Of a stretch of 64,000 bases of DNA, positions 1 through 8,424 are shown piece by piece. Under the pieces are notes generated by a model, which ran no database searches, was not told where the DNA came from, and worked only from the letters and a program-made list of their open reading frames with translations. The stretch comes from GCA-2720865 sp047630275 (GTDB lineage Bacteria > Bdellovibrionota > Bacteriovoracia > Bacteriovoracales > Bacteriovoracaceae), in NCBI GenBank assembly GCA_047630275.1, contig JBLHVN010000002.1, forward strand, positions 62,001 to 126,000, read 5' to 3'. The first letter of the stretch is position 1, and each line of letters starts with the position of its first letter. The position numbers and the translations under genes were made by a program.

Positions 1-398
1 AGCTCTTCTAATCTATCAACTGAATCAGGAACGACTCCACCCCAAAAACCGGTGTCCACATAGAGCTTACCTTTTACTTCTTTTAATTTTATCTCTAAAG
101 CTTCTTTGGTTGTGGTGACAGGGAGGCAGTTCAAAGGCATATCAACAACAGTAGTAATCCCACCAGCTGCACATGCTTTGGTTGCCGTTTCAAAGCCTTC
201 CCAGTCAGTTCGTCCCGGTTCATTAACATGAACATGGGTGTCTACAAGACCCGCCATAATAACAAGGTCGCCCTTATCAATAAGCTCTCCTTCAATGGGA
301 GTAGATGAGATCTTTAAAATCTTTGAGTCTTCGATGGCGATATACTGTCTTCCGAGAGAGCCCGGAGTTATCACTCTTGAACTTGTGAGTATTTTCAT
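1..398 (-). CDS. allB: Allantoinase (AllB-type amidohydrolase), N-terminal part
   Basis: This gene reads leftwards from an ATG at 398 and runs off the window edge, leaving about 132 residues. The protein begins with a small beta-sandwich segment and reaches the amidohydrolase metal motif DTHVHVNEPGRTDWEG, followed by GFETATKACAAGGITTVVDM and a PLNC-P-TTT stretch. This order is characteristic of cyclic amidohydrolases, and the NEPGRTDWEGF/DMPLN wording is closer to allantoinase than to dihydroorotase or dihydropyrimidinase. Allantoinase opens the hydantoin ring of allantoin in purine breakdown. The C-terminal catalytic Asp and most metal ligands lie outside the window, so substrate identity stays open. 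Confidence 0.8.
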   Translation of the reverse strand, partial: MKILTSSRVITPGSLGRQYIAIEDSKILKISSTPIEGELIDKGDLVIMAGLVDTHVHVNEPGRTDWEGFETATKACAAGGITTVVDMPLNCLPVTTTKEALEIKLKEVKGKLYVDTGFWGGVVPDSVDRLEE

Positions 399-535
399 AG
401 CCCGTTATAATAAAAAGCCCCTAAAACATTGGCAACTACTTGAAAATTAATAAGTTAGTTCGTCATTAAGACTAATAAACGGCAGTAATTACAGTCAGTT
501 ATACAAATTTAGGAACTTCGTTTAATATAAACTTA

Positions 536-928
536 ATGAGTTTAAGACAAATAAAGGCAAATGAAGCGCCACGTATTCTAATTGTAGACGATGAAGAGAT
601 GATTCTAGAGGCCTATAACGATTTCTTAGATGGGCAAGATTTCCAAGTTACTCTTACTAAAAGCCCCCAAGAGGCCTGGAAGATCTTAGAAGAATCTAGG
701 TTTGACTTGGTTATTACTGACTTAGATATGCCCTTTCTTAATGGTGAAGAGCTTATTGAAATTATTCGAAAGAATGTTTTTAACCGAGCCGTTCCTATTA
801 TTATCGCAAGTGGGAATTCAAATAAGATTCATGAAAGCCAAGCATTAAGAGACCCAAGCCTCTTTTTATTAAAGAAGCCTTTTACCAAAGAAGAGCTGCT
901 CGAAAATATCGTAGAACTTTTTAAGTAA
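536..928 (+). CDS. Single-domain response regulator (receiver domain)
   Basis: The 130-residue product is a CheY-like receiver domain with no output domain. The acidic pocket is D18-D19, the phosphoacceptor is D62 in TDLDMP, and the conserved Lys lies in the LLKKPF motif near the C terminus. Proteins of this type receive phosphate from a histidine kinase and act by protein contact or as phosphorelay intermediates. No kinase gene is adjacent. The gene is followed at once by a strong hairpin terminator, so it appears to be a single-gene unit. The partner cannot be inferred from the sequence. Confidence 0.9.
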   Translation: MSLRQIKANEAPRILIVDDEEMILEAYNDFLDGQDFQVTLTKSPQEAWKILEESRFDLVITDLDMPFLNGEELIEIIRKNVFNRAVPIIIASGNSNKIHESQALRDPSLFLLKKPFTKEELLENIVELFK

Positions 929-929
929 A

Positions 930-965
930 AAAAAAGGCCACCCATTTGCAGAGGTGGCCTTTCTT
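930..965. terminator. Bidirectional intrinsic terminator
   Basis: A perfect 7-bp stem (GGCCACC at 936-942 and GGTGGCC at 953-959) is flanked by an A run on the left and Ts on the right. It can therefore terminate both the response-regulator gene on the plus strand and the convergent gene on the minus strand. Confidence 0.85.
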
Positions 966-997
966 ACGTATATGCTTCGGAATGAGGATAAGGGGAT

Positions 998-1381
998 TCA
1001 GTCCTGGCATACTCCACCCAAAGATTTCAGTCCTTTTAAACTGAGCCTTGGGAATTGGGGATTTTTAATGTCTTCTTCTTCGACTATGATTTCAATTTCA
1101 TCACGACCAAAGTCTTTTAACTTATACTCAACTTCTAAGATGGCCTTAAATGCATCACCTTCACCATTAGGTTTATCCCCTTTGACGATTTCGATACTAA
1201 CTAAGGTAATCCTCTCAGACCTTTTCACGGCCGTTGAGCAATAATGTTTAACTGATTCATTGATAAAAGATTTAACTTCATCAGTTAGTTTAATATCAGC
1301 CGGAAAATAGACGACTTGTGTTTCACCATAGCCTTTCACTATTTGTGTTAATAAAAGAATCGCTAGTAAAACTTTTTTCAT
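998..1381 (-). CDS. Exported hypothetical protein
   Basis: The 127-residue product begins with MKK, a hydrophobic stretch to about residue 18 and a plausible signal peptidase site after GYG, so export is likely. The rest is a small mixed-charge domain with a single internal Cys and one Cys near the C terminus. I do not recognise a family. It converges with the response-regulator gene and shares its terminator. It is separated by 143 bases from the divergently transcribed TIGR02147 regulator, so the intergenic palindrome could also affect it. Confidence 0.6.
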   Translation of the reverse strand: MKKVLLAILLLTQIVKGYGETQVVYFPADIKLTDEVKSFINESVKHYCSTAVKRSERITLVSIEIVKGDKPNGEGDAFKAILEVEYKLKDFGRDEIEIIVEEEDIKNPQFPRLSLKGLKSLGGVCQD

Positions 1382-1475
1382 ATCTGTTCCGGTTGATTTG
1401 TTAAACAGTTTTTATACAGAGCTATTTACTTTGAAAACAAAAACCGACTACCTCCATCAACTTTTCCCTCACAAG

Positions 1476-1500
1476 TTTTGTGAACAAAGCCTTCACAAAA
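1476..1500. promoter_or_regulatory. Inverted repeat, candidate operator of the TIGR02147 gene
   Basis: TTTTGTGAA at 1476-1484 and TTCACAAAA at 1492-1500 form a perfect 9-bp inverted repeat with a 7-base spacer. Related half-sites follow (TCTGTGATC from 1501 and CTTTGTGAAC at 1521-1530, the last overlapping the start codon). A weak -10-like GATAAG lies at 1514-1519, so the repeat would cover the -35 region. Autoregulation is inference. Confidence 0.55.
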
Positions 1501-1524
1501 TCTGTGATCCTCCGATAAGCCTTT

Positions 1525-2307
1525 GTGAACATACCAAATATCTACGATTTTCAAGACTATAGGGACTTTTTAAAGGCCTGGTTTGATTATAAAAAATCGA
1601 CCAGTGACTATTGGTCTTATGGTCTTTGGGCCAGAAAACTTGGCCTAAAAACAACCTCTGCCTTAACTATGGTCATCAAAAAGGACCGTCATGCTGGTCC
1701 TAAAATGGTAGAGAAGTTCATTTCTTATTTTGAATTAGGAACAGATGCTGAAAATTACTTTAAAGAGTTAGTCAGGTTGAATAAGGTCACAAAGAACGAC
1801 CCGAAACTTCTTGTTATGCTCACAGGCAATCAAGGCAGTTCCCAAAGCACCAAGGGTGATCTTGTCTTTCAGTGGTTGGCTTTTGCCATAAGAGAGATGA
1901 GTCACCTTGAAGACTTTAAGCCAGAGTGGGATTATATCTTAAGTAGGCTTAGACCTCATGTAGAAATCCCTCAAGTTCAACTTCTTTTAGAGAAGTTGGT
2001 TCAAAGGGGAATCTTAACGAGTGATTACAAAGTAACCAATAAGGTCATCGCTCCTGAAGGAGAAGTGAACCCCACAGAGGTTAAGAATTATCACGACAGC
2101 ATAATGGAACTCGCCAAGGAAGCACTTCCTATCTCCCCTACTAAGAGAACTTTTACTTCTTCTACAATAAGCATTGCTTCAAAAGATATTGAGAAAGCTC
2201 AAAAGATGATCCGTGATTTTCAAGTGGAGTTTGGTAAGCAAATGGAGGCGAAGCCTGGGGATGATATTTACTTGTTTAATATGCAATTCTTTCCCTTAAC
2301 TAAGTAA
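1525..2307 (+). CDS. TIGR02147-family regulator-like protein
   Basis: The 260-residue product opens with a Y-x-FQDYRDFLKAW segment followed by a helix-turn-helix-like region (WARKLGLKTTSALTMVIK), then a long helical C-terminal half. This layout matches the TIGR02147 family, known mainly from Fibrobacteres and Bdellovibrionota, whose members are presumed DNA-binding regulators. The start is GTG at 1525. No Shine-Dalgarno site is visible, but the family normally begins right at this motif and the next ATG lies about 50 residues inside. The gene stops one base before the stop codon of the convergent gene. Target genes are unknown. Confidence 0.8.
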   Translation: MNIPNIYDFQDYRDFLKAWFDYKKSTSDYWSYGLWARKLGLKTTSALTMVIKKDRHAGPKMVEKFISYFELGTDAENYFKELVRLNKVTKNDPKLLVMLTGNQGSSQSTKGDLVFQWLAFAIREMSHLEDFKPEWDYILSRLRPHVEIPQVQLLLEKLVQRGILTSDYKVTNKVIAPEGEVNPTEVKNYHDSIMELAKEALPISPTKRTFTSSTISIASKDIEKAQKMIRDFQVEFGKQMEAKPGDDIYLFNMQFFPLTK

Positions 2308-2661
2308 TTATTCTTCTTCGATCTTTTTAACTTCTTTATTGAACTCCGAGGGAAGACCTTGGGCCTTAGTGCCTAGAGTGTGATCTTCAGGCATGACTTT
2401 AACAATATCTGTACCACTTCCAACTTTTGAAAAATCATTATGAAACTCATCATCATAATCATCATCTAAGATCCTGACTTCTTTGCGGCTAAAGAGTCCC
2501 GTGGTTTTTCCAAAGGCGAAACCTAAGATCATCATTCCAATCGTAAAAACAATGGTGTGGGTATTGCCCGTAAAAGCTAAAAGAGGCTTTAGGCCCTTAC
2601 TAATTCCAAATACAATACAGCCAATAGCTGAAGCATAAGTTATCCAGAGCCCCGTTTTCAT
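2308..2661 (-). CDS. Membrane hypothetical protein
   Basis: The 117-residue product has two predicted membrane segments (about residues 6-24 and 34-56) and then a charged cytoplasmic or periplasmic tail rich in Asp and Glu (an LDDDYDDE stretch). I do not recognise a family. Its ATG overlaps the stop codon of the FMN reductase gene by four bases, so it is probably the last gene of the leuS operon. No function can be inferred beyond membrane location. Confidence 0.65.
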   Translation of the reverse strand: MKTGLWITYASAIGCIVFGISKGLKPLLAFTGNTHTIVFTIGMMILGFAFGKTTGLFSRKEVRILDDDYDDEFHNDFSKVGSGTDIVKVMPEDHTLGTKAQGLPSEFNKEVKKIEEE

Positions 2662-3158
2662 TTAGATAATTCAATCAGTTGACTAAGAATAGTCTTAGCA
2701 GATTCTGGATTTAGTTCTTTTTGATAATTGGTGATGATGCTTCTTGCAAGGACAGTAGTGCCTAGGTGCTCTAACTGCCCCTTAACCGCTCCAACAAGCT
2801 TTGCTCCACCACCACCAGAGTGAGTTCCCACAACAGCATATTTATAATTAAAGGCCTCTCTCCAATTCTCTCCACCAGCACGGGAAACCCATGCTACAGC
2901 ATTGCAAACGACAGGAGGTAAGGAGCCATTGTACTCTGGAGCTAACCAAATACTTCCTTTTGAATCCGTAAGCTCTTTAGTTAACCAGGCTGCCTTTTCA
3001 GGCATCCCCTCTTTTTCAAGAGGTGGTGTATAAAGAGGAAGGTTGAGTTCTTCTAAATTAATGATTGAGGCTTCTCCACCTAATTCTTTAACTAAGCCCT
3101 CAAGGGTCTTTGCCAACTTTAAATTATTTCCCGATGTAGCGCTTATTATTCTAATCAT
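2658..3158 (-). CDS. NADPH-dependent FMN reductase family protein
   Basis: The 166-residue product has the flavodoxin-like fold of the ChrR/YieF-type FMN reductases. Signs are the N-terminal beta strand and SATSGNNLKLAK phosphate loop, the LPLYTP motif, and the PEYNGSLPPV loop that binds the flavin ring. Members reduce quinones, chromate or azo compounds using NAD(P)H in the cytoplasm. It starts just after the leuS stop codon and overlaps the next gene by four bases, so the three genes look cotranscribed. The natural substrate is not predictable. Confidence 0.85.
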   Translation of the reverse strand: MIRIISATSGNNLKLAKTLEGLVKELGGEASIINLEELNLPLYTPPLEKEGMPEKAAWLTKELTDSKGSIWLAPEYNGSLPPVVCNAVAWVSRAGGENWREAFNYKYAVVGTHSGGGGAKLVGAVKGQLEHLGTTVLARSIITNYQKELNPESAKTILSQLIELSK

Positions 3159-3161
3159 CTT

Positions 3162-5918
3162 TTATCCTACGACTATGTTAACAATTTTCTTAGGAACGAT
3201 AATCACTTTCTTGATTGTCTTACCATCTAAGTATTTCTGGCTATTCTCATGTTCAAGAATGGCCTTTTCAATCTGCTCTTTATTTAAGTTAATATCAAGA
3301 TCAAGCAAGTACCTCATCTTTCCATTAAAAGAGACAGGGTATTTATAAGTACTTTCCGTTAAGAAACTTTCGTTAAACTCTGGCCAAGCCGCATGAGTAA
3401 TACTTTCTTCATGACCTAAGACAGACCATAGCTCCTCTGCTTGGTGAGGAGCAAAAGGCGCTAAGAGAATCGTCAAAGGTTCTAAGATAGCGCGTTTATG
3501 ACAGCCTTTAGGAAGTTCATTGAGGGCAATCATAAAAGCTGAGATAGAAGTATTAAATGAGAAGTTCTCCATATCTTCAGAAGCTTTCTTAATCGTCTTA
3601 TGAAGAATCTTTAACTCTTGATCAGTTGGTTCTTCTTCATTTAGAAGAAGTTTTTCCTCTTGATCATAAAAAAGACCCCAAAATTTCTTTAAGAACCTAT
3701 GAACACCTTCAATGCCATTAGTATTCCATGGTTTTGCTTGTTCAATCGGACCTAGGAACATTTCATAAAGTCTTAGGGTATCAGCTCCGTAGCGTTCACA
3801 GATAATATCGGGATTCACGACATTCCACTTAGACTTACTCATCTTTTCAGTAGCAAACCCACACTTATACTTTTGAGTTCCATCAATTTCTTCGGTTATA
3901 AACTCAGCGTCTTTATAATCAGGAAGCCAAGTCTTAAAGGCCTCCATATCAAGATAATCATTGTCGACGATATTTACATCCACATGAAGTTCAGTCGTAT
4001 CATACTTATCTTTAAGCCCGTGAGAGACAAACTGATTACTCCCCTTAACTCTATAGACAAAGTTAGAACGACCTTGAATCATTCCTTGGTTAACTAATTT
4101 TTTAAAGGGTTCTTTAACCACGGAATAGCCTAGATCAAAAAGGAACTTATTCCAAAAACGAGAATAGATGAGATGTCCCGTGGCATGCTCTGAGCCACCA
4201 ACATAAAGGTCAACACTCTTCCAATAGTCCATGCTCTCTCTTGAAGCGAGCTCTTTTTTATTATGAGGATCCATATAACGTAAGTAATAGGCAGATGATC
4301 CAGCAAAGCCAGGCATAGTAGAGAGTTCAAACTCCCAGCCTTCAGCACGAGCCAGAGGTGGGTCCCCTTCTTTAGTAGGAAGATAGGCATCTACTTCAGG
4401 CAGTTCTAAAGGGAGCTCACTTTCTTTTAAGGTATAAGGAAGCCCATCTTTAAAATAAACAGGAAGCGGCTCTCCCCAATATCTTTGCCTTGCAAAGATG
4501 GCGTCTCTTAGGCGGTAGTTGATCTTCTTTTTACCAAGCCCTCTAGCTTCAACTTCATGATTCATTTTTTTGATGGCCTCTTTTACTTCAAGTCCATTTA
4601 AGAAATCTGAATTAACAAGCTTTCCCTCTTTTGCATCGTAAGATTCTTTAGAGATATCTCCACCACTAACGACTTCTGTAATAGGAATATTAAATTCTTT
4701 TGCAAAGGCATAGTCTCTTGAATCATGAGCAGGAACGGCCATAATAGCCCCTGTACCATAACCACCTAAAACATAATCCCCAATCCAAATAGGTATCTCA
4801 TCTCCAGAAAAGGGATGGACACAATAAGCGCCAGAGAAAACACCTGTTACATTTTTAACGTCAGCGAGCCTATCTCTATCAGTCTTCTTTTTTACAACTT
4901 CAAGGTAGGCTTCAACTTCAGATTTTTGCTTTTCAGTAGTAACCTGTTGAACAAGTTCACTCTCAGGTGCTAACACCATAAAAGTCACACCAAACATAGT
5001 GTCTGGTCTCGTCGTAAAGATCTCAAAGTTAACCTTTGAGTCCTTAACTTTAAAGAGCACTTCTGCCCCTTCAGAGCGACCAATCCAATTTCTTTGCTGC
5101 TCTTTTATAGATTCAGACCATTCCACATGATCAAGGCCTTCTAAAAGCCTTTGTGCGTAGGCGCTAATTCTCAAAGACCACTGCTTCATTACTTTTTGTT
5201 CAACCGGGTGATCACCCCTCTCACTAAGACCATCTTTAACTTCATCATTGGCCAATACTGTCCCTAGTGCCGGGCACCAGTTCACCGTTGTGTCTGCTAA
5301 GAAAGCGATCCTATAATTTAAAAGAATCTTTTGTTGTTCACTTTCTGAGAATCGTTTCCATTCAGATCCAGAAAAAGTGGGAGTCTCAGCACATGAGGCA
5401 TTGATTGATTTATTACCATGAGACTCAAAGGCCGCAATAAGGTCGCTTATGGGGCGGGCTTTATTATGTTCTTTATCATACCAAGAATCGAACATCTTGA
5501 TAAAAGCCCATTGAGTATGTTTATAGTAGGAAGGATCACAAGTCCTTACTTCACGAGACCAATCAAATGAAAAACCTATACGGTCAAATTGCTCCCTATA
5601 ACGTTTAATATTGTTTTCCGTAGTAACCGCAGGATGCTGCCCAGTTTGTATGGCGTATTGCTCAGCAGGAAGCCCAAAAGCATCAAAGCCCATCGGGTGA
5701 AGTACATTAAAACCCTTAGCTCTTTTATAACGAGTATAAATATCTGAAGCGATATATCCTAAAGGATGCCCAACATGAAGCCCTGCCCCTGAAGGATAAG
5801 GAAACATATCGAGAACATAGTATTTTGGTTTTGTTTTATCTTCTGTAACTTTAAAAGTTTGGTTTTCTTCCCAATACTTTTGCCATTTTGGTTCAATCTT
5901 ATTGTAATCGTATTTCAC
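3162..5918 (-). CDS. leuS: Leucyl-tRNA synthetase
   Basis: This class I synthetase charges tRNA-Leu. The HIGH box appears as HVGH near residue 50, the KMSKS box near residue 690 (EKMSKSKWN), and the editing (CP1) domain lies between them with the TTRPDTMFG motif. I place the start at the GTG at 5918 because GGAGG sits seven bases upstream. The in-frame ATG at 5933 would put that ribosome site inside the gene. The resulting 918 residues are somewhat longer than the E. coli enzyme (about 860), with an insertion near residues 155-200 before a WCPALGTVLAN motif. It heads an operon with the FMN reductase. Confidence 0.97.
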   Translation of the reverse strand: MKYDYNKIEPKWQKYWEENQTFKVTEDKTKPKYYVLDMFPYPSGAGLHVGHPLGYIASDIYTRYKRAKGFNVLHPMGFDAFGLPAEQYAIQTGQHPAVTTENNIKRYREQFDRIGFSFDWSREVRTCDPSYYKHTQWAFIKMFDSWYDKEHNKARPISDLIAAFESHGNKSINASCAETPTFSGSEWKRFSESEQQKILLNYRIAFLADTTVNWCPALGTVLANDEVKDGLSERGDHPVEQKVMKQWSLRISAYAQRLLEGLDHVEWSESIKEQQRNWIGRSEGAEVLFKVKDSKVNFEIFTTRPDTMFGVTFMVLAPESELVQQVTTEKQKSEVEAYLEVVKKKTDRDRLADVKNVTGVFSGAYCVHPFSGDEIPIWIGDYVLGGYGTGAIMAVPAHDSRDYAFAKEFNIPITEVVSGGDISKESYDAKEGKLVNSDFLNGLEVKEAIKKMNHEVEARGLGKKKINYRLRDAIFARQRYWGEPLPVYFKDGLPYTLKESELPLELPEVDAYLPTKEGDPPLARAEGWEFELSTMPGFAGSSAYYLRYMDPHNKKELASRESMDYWKSVDLYVGGSEHATGHLIYSRFWNKFLFDLGYSVVKEPFKKLVNQGMIQGRSNFVYRVKGSNQFVSHGLKDKYDTTELHVDVNIVDNDYLDMEAFKTWLPDYKDAEFITEEIDGTQKYKCGFATEKMSKSKWNVVNPDIICERYGADTLRLYEMFLGPIEQAKPWNTNGIEGVHRFLKKFWGLFYDQEEKLLLNEEEPTDQELKILHKTIKKASEDMENFSFNTSISAFMIALNELPKGCHKRAILEPLTILLAPFAPHQAEELWSVLGHEESITHAAWPEFNESFLTESTYKYPVSFNGKMRYLLDLDINLNKEQIEKAILEHENSQKYLDGKTIKKVIIVPKKIVNIVVG

Positions 5919-5994
5919 GACGCTCCTCCCCATTGGAGATAAGATTATATATGAATTTTTGTGAGATGTGTTTCTAAAAAGCCGCCACAGGGGC

Positions 5995-6207
5995 CTAATT
6001 CAAAGAATGGATTAGTTTTTTCTGACCATAGCCACAAGAGTTGCAGCGGGCCGTCTCTCTTGTATAAAGTTCCTTAAGATTCACTTGATGTGACTTTGCT
6101 AGTTTCTCATTGCATACAGGACAATTTTCGATTTTTTTTTGCACCTCGGAAGCATCACCAAAGTACTTTTCTAAATATTCAAATTCGTAGTCTCTTAAAG
6201 AATCCAT
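5995..6207 (-). CDS. Small zinc-ribbon protein
   Basis: The 70-residue product carries two Cys pairs, CPVC near residue 29 and CNSC near residue 55. Their spacing fits a zinc ribbon followed by GYGQKK. The N-terminal 25 residues are acidic and aromatic. No family is recognised. Such ribbons occur in small nucleic-acid-binding or adaptor proteins, but nothing here fixes a role. It lies upstream of leuS on the same strand with a gap of about 75 bases and may be independent. Confidence 0.6.
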   Translation of the reverse strand: MDSLRDYEFEYLEKYFGDASEVQKKIENCPVCNEKLAKSHQVNLKELYTRETARCNSCGYGQKKLIHSLN

Positions 6208-6369
6208 GGATATTTTTCGGACTCTTTTTAAAAAAACTTAGAAAGCCTTTAACTTAAAAATAATTTTATTTAGAACTATAGAAAACAACTATGACACCAG
6301 AGTGCTCGGAAATTTGGCCCCATATACTAATTACAATCAATAATATTAAACACTTAGGTTACTTTAAAT

Positions 6370-6385
6370 TGGCATAATTGTCGCA
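6370..6385 (+). promoter_or_regulatory. Candidate sigma-54 promoter
   Basis: TGGCATA at 6370-6376, four bases, then TCGCA at 6381-6385 match the -24/-12 pattern, with GG and GC exactly ten bases apart and one mismatch in the -12 box. Predicted transcription would begin about 25 bases before the ATG at 6421. An alternative sigma-70 reading (TTGGCA at 6369 with TTATAC at 6391) is also possible. Confidence 0.45.
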
Positions 6386-6420
6386 ACGTATTATACCAGT
6401 GAGAACAAATGGAGGTTCTA

Positions 6421-6582
6421 ATGCTTAAGACAATTACTCTTTTACTAATCAGCTTAACAACACTTTTATTAATGAATACGGCCCATACAAAAGAAGATGC
6501 AGCAAACTTTAGATCCCCTGCAGTAAGCAAGACACAGCTCTATAGAGGCCCCGCCATAACTGGATCAATTGAACTAATATAA
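6421..6582 (+). CDS. Small exported peptide, 53 residues
   Basis: An ATG at 6421 is preceded by GGAGG at the right distance and opens a 53-codon frame ending in TAA at 6580-6582. The first 22 residues are a typical signal peptide (MLKT followed by a Leu/Ile/Thr-rich core and a NTAHT site). The mature part is about 30 residues, containing SKTQLYRGPAITGSIELI. I do not recognise it. It ends about 35 bases before the ABC exporter genes, suggesting cotranscription. It may be a cargo, an accessory peptide or a leader for the exporter; this is inference. Confidence 0.6.
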   Translation: MLKTITLLLISLTTLLLMNTAHTKEDAANFRSPAVSKTQLYRGPAITGSIELI

Positions 6583-6617
6583 TCATTGAAATATGATGAC
6601 CGGGCAAAGGAATGGCC

Positions 6618-7643
6618 GTGTCTCAAAAAGTCATCGAGGTAACTAACCTCACAAAACAATTTAAAAGTTATAAAAAAAAGCCGGGCCTCAAAGGTTCGCT
6701 TCAATCTTTCTTTAATCGAAAGTACACAGTAAAAAAAGCTGTTCATGGTTTTAACCTTGAAATTAATAAAGGCGAAATCATAGGTCTGCTTGGACCTAAT
6801 GGTGCTGGTAAGACCACTCTTATGAAGATGTTCACAGGAATTATTGTTCCTACTAGTGGTGAACTATTGATCAATGGTTATAGCCCTTGGGAGCGAAAGA
6901 AAGAGTTCAAAAAGAAAATCGCCCTAGTCATGGGACAAAAGTCTCAGCTTTGGTGGGATATTCCGGCCATGGATTCATTCCTCCTGCTACAAAAGTTCTA
7001 TGAACTTTCAAATGAAGAATTCAAACAACGCTTAGATTATATGAGTGAACTTTTAGGTGTGGTTGATCTACTCCATGTTCATGTAAGAAAACTCTCTCTC
7101 GGTGAAAGGATGAAGATGGAGCTTATGGCCTCTCTCCTTCATAATCCGGATGTTATCTTTTTAGACGAGCCAACCATTGGTCTTGACCTCGTCGCCCAAG
7201 AAAATATCAGGGCCTTTATCTTAGATTTTCATAAGAAAAATGGAACCACTATTATTATCACAAGTCATTATATGGCCGATGTTCAGGCCCTTTGTAAGCG
7301 TCTTGTCCTCATCTTTGATGGAACTAAAGCCTATGATGGGCCACTTGAAAAATTTGAAAATATCTTAGGCAATGAGAAGACTGTCAGCTTTACTTTCTCA
7401 GAAGAGATCCCTTGCTGCACTTATATTGACGAATTTCATGGGGAATGGAACCAAGGTCGCACCAGCGTCGACATTAGGGTTCCAGAAGAGAATCTTCGCG
7501 AAGTAGGAAAGAAGATCTTAGACCTACATCCAGTTATTGAATTCAATACAGAAAAGATGCCAATAGAAAGAGTGATGAAAACTCTAATGACTAACCCAGA
7601 AGTACTAAGGGCCCAGAGGGATCATGCAAACTTACCTTCTTAA
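6618..7643 (+). CDS. ABC-2 type exporter, ATP-binding subunit
   Basis: This is the nucleotide-binding subunit of an ABC exporter. The Walker A loop GPNGAGKTT is at residues 59-67, the Q-loop GQKSQ near 106, the signature LSLGE at 159-163, Walker B VIFLDEP at 179-185 and the switch His near 217. About 100 residues follow the core, longer than a minimal ATPase. The start is taken as the GTG at 6618, since AAAGGA lies six bases upstream. The ATG at 6612 would overlap that site. It overlaps the next gene by 20 bases, so ATPase and permeases are made together. Confidence 0.9.
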   Translation: MSQKVIEVTNLTKQFKSYKKKPGLKGSLQSFFNRKYTVKKAVHGFNLEINKGEIIGLLGPNGAGKTTLMKMFTGIIVPTSGELLINGYSPWERKKEFKKKIALVMGQKSQLWWDIPAMDSFLLLQKFYELSNEEFKQRLDYMSELLGVVDLLHVHVRKLSLGERMKMELMASLLHNPDVIFLDEPTIGLDLVAQENIRAFILDFHKKNGTTIIITSHYMADVQALCKRLVLIFDGTKAYDGPLEKFENILGNEKTVSFTFSEEIPCCTYIDEFHGEWNQGRTSVDIRVPEENLREVGKKILDLHPVIEFNTEKMPIERVMKTLMTNPEVLRAQRDHANLPS

Positions 7644-8424
7644 ATGGTGGCAAACCATTCGCATTTCCTGGTCAAAGTATACCGCCTATCGGCTTAACTT
7701 CTTTTTACAAGTCGTTGGACCTTTTCTTGTTTTCTTTTTTATCAAGTACAACCTCTGGTCATCTATCTACGAAGGAAGCAGCACTCCTATAATCAAGGGT
7801 TATAATTTTAGCGATATGATGCACTATCATATCTGGACCCTTATCATAAGCCTTCTTGGTCAAGGCTATGCCGCCATGAACTTAAGTGAAGACATAAGAC
7901 TTGGACGAATCTCATCTTATCTAATTTATCCCTTCGAGTTTTGGGAGTTTCATACGGCGGGCTTTGTTAGCTTTCAGATCCTTCAAGTCTTCGTAAGCTC
8001 AATCACCCTTTGCTTAGCCGTCTTTTTTGGCTTTATCGATTTTCCTTCCTTGTCAGTATTATTAACAGGCTTCTCCTTTACTCTTTTCATGGGGATGTTT
8101 TGGTTTACGATGCAATACTTCACAGGACTTCTTGCCTTTTGGTTAGAAGAGACTTGGATCATGAGAGTGCTTCTTTCCATTATAGTTAGTTTCTTATCTG
8201 GCTACATCTTTCCCTTAGAGCTCTATCCTGAATGGCTAGTGAGTGGCCTAAAATTTACTCCTTTTCCTTATATGAGTTACTTCCCTGCTAAGATCTTTAT
8301 GGGTCAAGAAGTTAACCTCACTCTTGGTTATTCAGTCTTAGCTTTTTGGATAGCAGTCTTTGCTTATATTAATCATTTGATTTGGAAAAAAGGCATGCGC
8401 CTCTACACAGCGGCGGGGATGTAA
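7624..8424 (+). CDS. ABC-2 family permease, first subunit
   Basis: The 266-residue product is an integral membrane protein with about six hydrophobic segments. It resembles the ABC2_membrane_6 (DUF990) permeases, in which one ATPase gene is followed by two related permease genes. Its frame begins within the end of the ATPase gene, and its stop codon overlaps the start of the second permease (TAATG). The cargo is unknown. Exporters of this group have been linked to drugs, peptides and polysaccharides in other bacteria. Confidence 0.85.
   Translation: MQTYLLKWWQTIRISWSKYTAYRLNFFLQVVGPFLVFFFIKYNLWSSIYEGSSTPIIKGYNFSDMMHYHIWTLIISLLGQGYAAMNLSEDIRLGRISSYLIYPFEFWEFHTAGFVSFQILQVFVSSITLCLAVFFGFIDFPSLSVLLTGFSFTLFMGMFWFTMQYFTGLLAFWLEETWIMRVLLSIIVSFLSGYIFPLELYPEWLVSGLKFTPFPYMSYFPAKIFMGQEVNLTLGYSVLAFWIAVFAYINHLIWKKGMRLYTAAGM

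Noticed and set aside
954..1244. A 96-codon plus-strand frame beginning inside the terminator
   Set aside because: It lies antisense to the exported protein gene at 998-1381, which has a proper signal peptide.
4130..4390. An 86-codon frame inside leuS
   Set aside because: It is a second frame of a highly conserved gene with no support of its own.
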